From: Nocardioides jishulii
Lineage (GTDB): Bacteria > Actinomycetota > Actinomycetes > Propionibacteriales > Nocardioidaceae
Assembly: GCF_006007965.1 (NCBI RefSeq)
Contig: NZ_CP040748.1
Location: forward strand, 3,224,001 to 3,288,000
DNA: 64,000 bases
Direction of reading: 5' to 3'
Under the pieces are notes generated by a model that did not search any database, was not told the DNA's origin, and saw nothing but the letters and a program-made list of their open reading frames with translations. Both the position numbers and the translations under genes were made by a program. This document shows, one piece after another, positions 60,954-64,000 of the stretch. Positions within the stretch are counted from its first letter, which is position 1. Every line of letters begins with the position of its first letter.

Positions 60954-61640
60954 TCACCGCAGCTCGTCGGGAAGGTCAGGTGAGTCCCCGGGGCGCTCGC
61001 AGAAGGGCAGCTTCCAGGGGTGGCAGCCCAGGTGACTGCGGGTCAGGGGCGTCTCGATCTCGAGCACGAGCCAGACCTCGTCCCCGGCCAGGCCGTCAGG
61101 ACGACTGCCGCTGATCACTTCGCGGGCCTCGCCCGGACGCGCCGCGAGAACTCCGCGGCACCCCCCGAAGGAGTCGGCCGAACGGTCGAAGGAGGTGGGG
61201 AAGACGGAACCCGGCCCTTCGTACGTGCGCACGCTGGAGGTGTAGGCCGGCCGTCCTTCACCCACGATCCGAGGTGAGGTGCACCCGTCTGCAGCGCCCG
61301 GCCGGGGCTCCGCCGACCGCATCACGTCGACCGTGCGGAGCCAGCACTGCTGCTCGTAGGACTGCACGATCCACCCGGCGTCGACCGAGTCGAGGGTGCA
61401 GCGCACCTCTTGCCACGTCGCCACCGTCGTGCCCTCGGACAGCCTCGACACGATGCGAGCGCGCTCGTCGGCTGCGACCTCGCGGGCGGCGGGCAGCTGC
61501 CGCTCGACCTCGGCGGCCGCGCTCCGCTCGTCCCACGAGAGCTGGGCCTCGCCGTGGAGCCCGTGGACGACGTAGGCGCCGAGCGGGAGCAGCACCAGGA
61601 CGGCGACGAGGACGACGAGGGCCCTGAGGTACTTGTTCAC
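60954..61640 (-). CDS. Signal-anchored hypothetical protein
   Basis: A 228-residue protein with one N-terminal membrane helix (residues 5-24) and an exported domain with seven Cys in pairs (RCTLD, QQCWLR, DGCTSP, GGCRG, LGCHPW, FCERP). It lacks catalytic motifs I can name. It lies just upstream of narK on the same strand but 112 bases away, and is divergent from acs. Confidence 0.75.
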   Translation of the reverse strand: MNKYLRALVVLVAVLVLLPLGAYVVHGLHGEAQLSWDERSAAAEVERQLPAAREVAADERARIVSRLSEGTTVATWQEVRCTLDSVDAGWIVQSYEQQCWLRTVDVMRSAEPRPGAADGCTSPRIVGEGRPAYTSSVRTYEGPGSVFPTSFDRSADSFGGCRGVLAARPGEAREVISGSRPDGLAGDEVWLVLEIETPLTRSHLGCHPWKLPFCERPGDSPDLPDELR

Positions 61641-61781
61641 CGGGCCACTCTCGGCGACGACGTGGGCCCGGCACAGGCGTACGACTACTCATCTGCCCGC
61701 CTGTCCGGACCGTTCGCCGCACGAAGGAGTCCGCTCGCGGGACCCCGGCTACCGACCCACTGTGACGCGCAATACCTTTGG

Positions 61782-61797
61782 GGTGACCACCATCACA
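61782..61797. promoter_or_regulatory. Crp/GlxR-like site before acs
   Basis: GGTGA-N6-TCACA centred 30 bases before the acs ATG, identical in both half-sites to the motif before the DUF485-symporter pair. Crp-type regulators control acetate genes in other actinobacteria. Confidence 0.5.
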
Positions 61798-61819
61798 AGC
61801 CACGCGTGAAGGATGCCCC

Positions 61820-63793
61820 ATGGCCGACGAGACCCTGTCCAACCTGCTGCACGAGAACCGCCGTTTCGAGCCGCCGGCCGAGCTCGCCGCCCACGCGAAC
61901 GTGAAGGCGGAGGCGTACGAGCGCGCGGCGAGCGACCGGGAGGCCTTCTGGGCCGAGGCCGCCGACCGCCTCGACTGGGGCAAGAAGTGGGACCAGGTGC
62001 TCGACTGGAGCAACCCGCCCTTCGCGAAGTGGTTCGTCGGCGGCGAGATCAACGCCTCGGTCAACTGCGTCGACCGCCACGTCGAGGCCGGTCGCGGCGA
62101 CAAGGTCGCGCTGCACTGGGTCGGCGAGCCCGCCGATGACACGCGTGACATCACCTATGCCGAGCTCAAGGACGAGGTGTCGAAGGCGGCCAACGCGCTC
62201 ACCGAGCTCGGCGTGAAGAAGGGCGACCGGGTCGCCATCTACATGCCGATGATCCCCGAGACCGTCGTGACCATGCTGGCGTGCGCCCGTCTGGGCGCCC
62301 CGCACACGGTGGTCTTCGGCGGCTTCTCCTCCGACGCCCTCGCCTCGCGCATCACCGACTGCGGCGCGGAGGTCGTGGTCACCTCCGACGGCGGCTACCG
62401 CCGTGGCGCCCCGTCGGCGCTGAAGCCGGCGGTCGACGAGGCGGTCGAGAAGGTCCGGGCCGCGGGCGAGGTGACCGTACGCAACGTGCTGGTGGTGCGG
62501 CGTACGGGGCAGGACGTCGCGTGGAACGAGGGCACCGACGTGTGGTGGCACGACGTCGTCGACGGCGCCTCGACCGAGCACACGCCCGAGATGCACGACG
62601 CCGAGCACCCGCTCTACGTCATGTACACCTCCGGCACGACGGGCAAGCCGAAGGGCATCCTGCACACCACCGGTGGCTACCTGGTCGGCACGTCGTACAC
62701 GCACTGGTCAGTCTTCGACCTCAAGCCGGAGACCGACGTCTACTGGTGCACCGCCGACGTCGGCTGGGTCACCGGCCACTCCTACATGGTCTACGGACCG
62801 CTCGCCAACGGCGCGACGCAGGTGATGTACGAGGGCACCCCCGACGCGCCGCACAAGGGCCGCTGGTGGGAGATCATCGAGAAGTACGGCGTGACGATCT
62901 TCTACACCGCGCCGACCGCGATCCGGACCTTCATGAAGCAGGGCGCCGACATCCCGGCGAAGTTCGACCTCTCCTCGATCCGCCTGCTCGGCTCGGTCGG
63001 TGAGTCGATCAACCCCGAGGCCTACATGTGGTACCGGGAGCACATTGGTGCCAACAAGGCTCCCATCGTCGACACCTGGTGGCAGACCGAGACGGGTCAG
63101 ATCCTGCTCTCACCGCTGCCCGGCGTGACCGCCGGCAAGCCCGGATCGGCGATGCGTCCGCTGCCCGGCATCGTCGCCGACGTGGTCGACGACGATGCCC
63201 ACTCGGTGCCCGACGGGTCCGGCGGCTACCTCGTGCTCAAGGAGCCGTGGCCGGCGATGCTGCGCACCATCTGGGGCGACGACCAGCGCTTCATCGACAC
63301 CTACTGGTCGCGCTGGAAGGGGCTCTACTTCGCCGGTGACGGCGCGAAGAAGGACGACGACGGCGACATCTGGCTGCTCGGTCGCGTCGACGACGTGATG
63401 AACGTGTCGGGCCACCGGCTCTCGACCACCGAGATCGAGTCGGCGCTGGTCTCGCACCCCAAGGTCGCCGAGGCCGCGGTGGTCGGCGCCGCCGACGACA
63501 TGACCGGCCAGGCCGTCTGCGCCTTCGTGATCCTGCGCGACAACGCCGGCGACGGCGGAGCCGACATCGTCTCCGAGCTGCGCAACCACGTCGCCAAGGA
63601 GATCGGAGCGATCGCCAAGCCGCGCCAGATCATGGTGGTGCCCGAGCTGCCGAAGACCCGCTCCGGCAAGATCATGCGCCGCCTCCTCAAGGACGTGGCC
63701 GAGGGCCGCGACGTCGGTGACGTGACCACGCTGGCCGACTCGTCGGTGATGGACCTGATCAAGGCCCGCGAGGAGGCGACGGCCAAGAGCTGA
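61820..63793 (+). CDS. acs: Acetate-CoA ligase (acetyl-CoA synthetase)
   Basis: A 657-residue enzyme forming acetyl-CoA from acetate, ATP and CoA. The AMP-binding motif is [11 protein letters not shown] (about residue 272), with WWQTETGQ and [14 protein letters not shown] further on. The C-terminal RSGKIMRR includes the Lys acetylated in known Acs enzymes. A GAAGGA site precedes the ATG. It complements the acetate-type symporters at 44-47 kb, with a matching Crp-like site. A strong terminator follows. Confidence 0.97.
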   Translation: MADETLSNLLHENRRFEPPAELAAHANVKAEAYERAASDREAFWAEAADRLDWGKKWDQVLDWSNPPFAKWFVGGEINASVNCVDRHVEAGRGDKVALHWVGEPADDTRDITYAELKDEVSKAANALTELGVKKGDRVAIYMPMIPETVVTMLACARLGAPHTVVFGGFSSDALASRITDCGAEVVVTSDGGYRRGAPSALKPAVDEAVEKVRAAGEVTVRNVLVVRRTGQDVAWNEGTDVWWHDVVDGASTEHTPEMHDAEHPLYVMYTSGTTGKPKGILHTTGGYLVGTSYTHWSVFDLKPETDVYWCTADVGWVTGHSYMVYGPLANGATQVMYEGTPDAPHKGRWWEIIEKYGVTIFYTAPTAIRTFMKQGADIPAKFDLSSIRLLGSVGESINPEAYMWYREHIGANKAPIVDTWWQTETGQILLSPLPGVTAGKPGSAMRPLPGIVADVVDDDAHSVPDGSGGYLVLKEPWPAMLRTIWGDDQRFIDTYWSRWKGLYFAGDGAKKDDDGDIWLLGRVDDVMNVSGHRLSTTEIESALVSHPKVAEAAVVGAADDMTGQAVCAFVILRDNAGDGGADIVSELRNHVAKEIGAIAKPRQIMVVPELPKTRSGKIMRRLLKDVAEGRDVGDVTTLADSSVMDLIKAREEATAKS

Positions 63794-63808
63794 GTCGCCC
63801 GAGCCCGT

Positions 63809-63852
63809 ACGCACGACGGCCGCGTCCCGAGAGGGGCGCGGCCGTCGTGCGT
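63809..63852. terminator. Strong terminator after acs
   Basis: A stem of about 20 bp (core GCACGACGGCCGCG and complement) closed by a GAGA tetraloop. Convergent with the last gene. Confidence 0.8.
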
Positions 63853-63878
63853 GGTGCGGGCGTACGTGGTGTGCCCCC

Positions 63879-64000
63879 TCAGGCGTCCCCGCCGTCCGTC
63901 CCGAGCGCCTCCCGCAGCCGCGGCAGCAGCTCCGCCTCGGCCACCTCGAGGAACTCCTCCTGTCGCTGGTCGCCGACCTGCAGCAGTGCCAGGTCCGTGA
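63879..64000 (-). CDS. C-terminal fragment, possible LLM-class flavin-dependent oxidoreductase
   Basis: Only the last 40 codons are in the window; the gene runs off the right edge. The visible end reads LALLQVGDQRQEEFLEVAEAELLP and then an Ala/Gly/Asp-rich tail with TGA at 63879-63881. Such an end with AEAELLPRLR resembles F420- or FMN-dependent luciferase-like oxidoreductases, but the fragment is too short to be sure. Confidence 0.5.
   Translation of the reverse strand, partial: TDLALLQVGDQRQEEFLEVAEAELLPRLREALGTDGGDA

Noticed and set aside
1..64000. CRISPR array
   Set aside because: No regularly spaced identical repeats of 24-40 bases and no cas genes were seen.

Overview
The window is GC-rich, densely packed DNA from an actinobacterium. 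Several things point to Nocardioides or a close relative: frequent GTG starts in 4-base ATGA/GTGA overlaps, a tRNA without an encoded CCA, a Lys-rich-tailed topoisomerase I, a proton-pumping pyrophosphatase, and the actinobacterial helicase/Tad-secretion neighbourhood. The genus is an inference; no rRNA is present.

Layout. 0.2-11.2 kb is housekeeping: TetR and MmcQ/YjbR genes, tRNA-Thr(CGU), a secreted peptidase-type hydrolase, holB, tmk, a methyltransferase, a membrane protein and topA. 11.3-17.4 kb is an accessory island: a cationic amphipathic-helix repeat protein, a PD-(D/E)XK-type protein, a 44-residue zinc-ribbon protein, an ABM-fold protein, an unknown, and a 2.9-kb AT-richer NACHT NTPase gene lying between two decayed ISL3-family transposase tails. 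A NERD-domain protein follows. 18.6-28.2 kb holds an MFS exporter, a PAP2 phosphatase, a divergent TetR/cupin pair with a palindromic operator, an N5/N6-type methyltransferase, a Tat-exported protein, a large LuxR regulator and a lipoprotein.

28.2-41.7 kb is a conserved actinobacterial block: hppA, a STAS anti-sigma antagonist, an MrfA/YprA-like helicase, a seven-gene Tad/Flp-type operon (CpaE-like to TadE-like), a HAD-IB phosphatase, then an intergenic gap with a strong sigma-70-type promoter and a long foldable transcript, then a degenerate Fic-like protein. The gap sits where Mycobacterium tuberculosis encodes MTS2823/Ms1, the RNA polymerase-binding 6S-like RNA, and is the most notable non-coding feature here.

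41.7-47.8 kb pairs a LytS/LytR-type two-component system with two successive small-membrane-protein plus sodium:solute-symporter modules of the acetate/monocarboxylate type. acs (acetyl-CoA synthetase) lies at 61.8 kb. A Crp/GlxR-like half-site pair, GGTGA-N6-TCACA, precedes both the second symporter module and acs, suggesting a shared acetate regulon.

49.3-60.9 kb is an assimilatory nitrate/nitrite locus on the minus strand: NarK-type transporter, NasA-type molybdoenzyme, FAD/2Fe-2S electron-transfer protein, NirB, NirD, a uroporphyrinogen-III synthase fused to a winged helix, and a CbiX-type chelatase for siroheme. A WYL regulator with a divergent hydrolase interrupts it. A C-tract frameshift breaks a small lipoprotein gene at 49.2 kb. 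The window ends inside a minus-strand gene.
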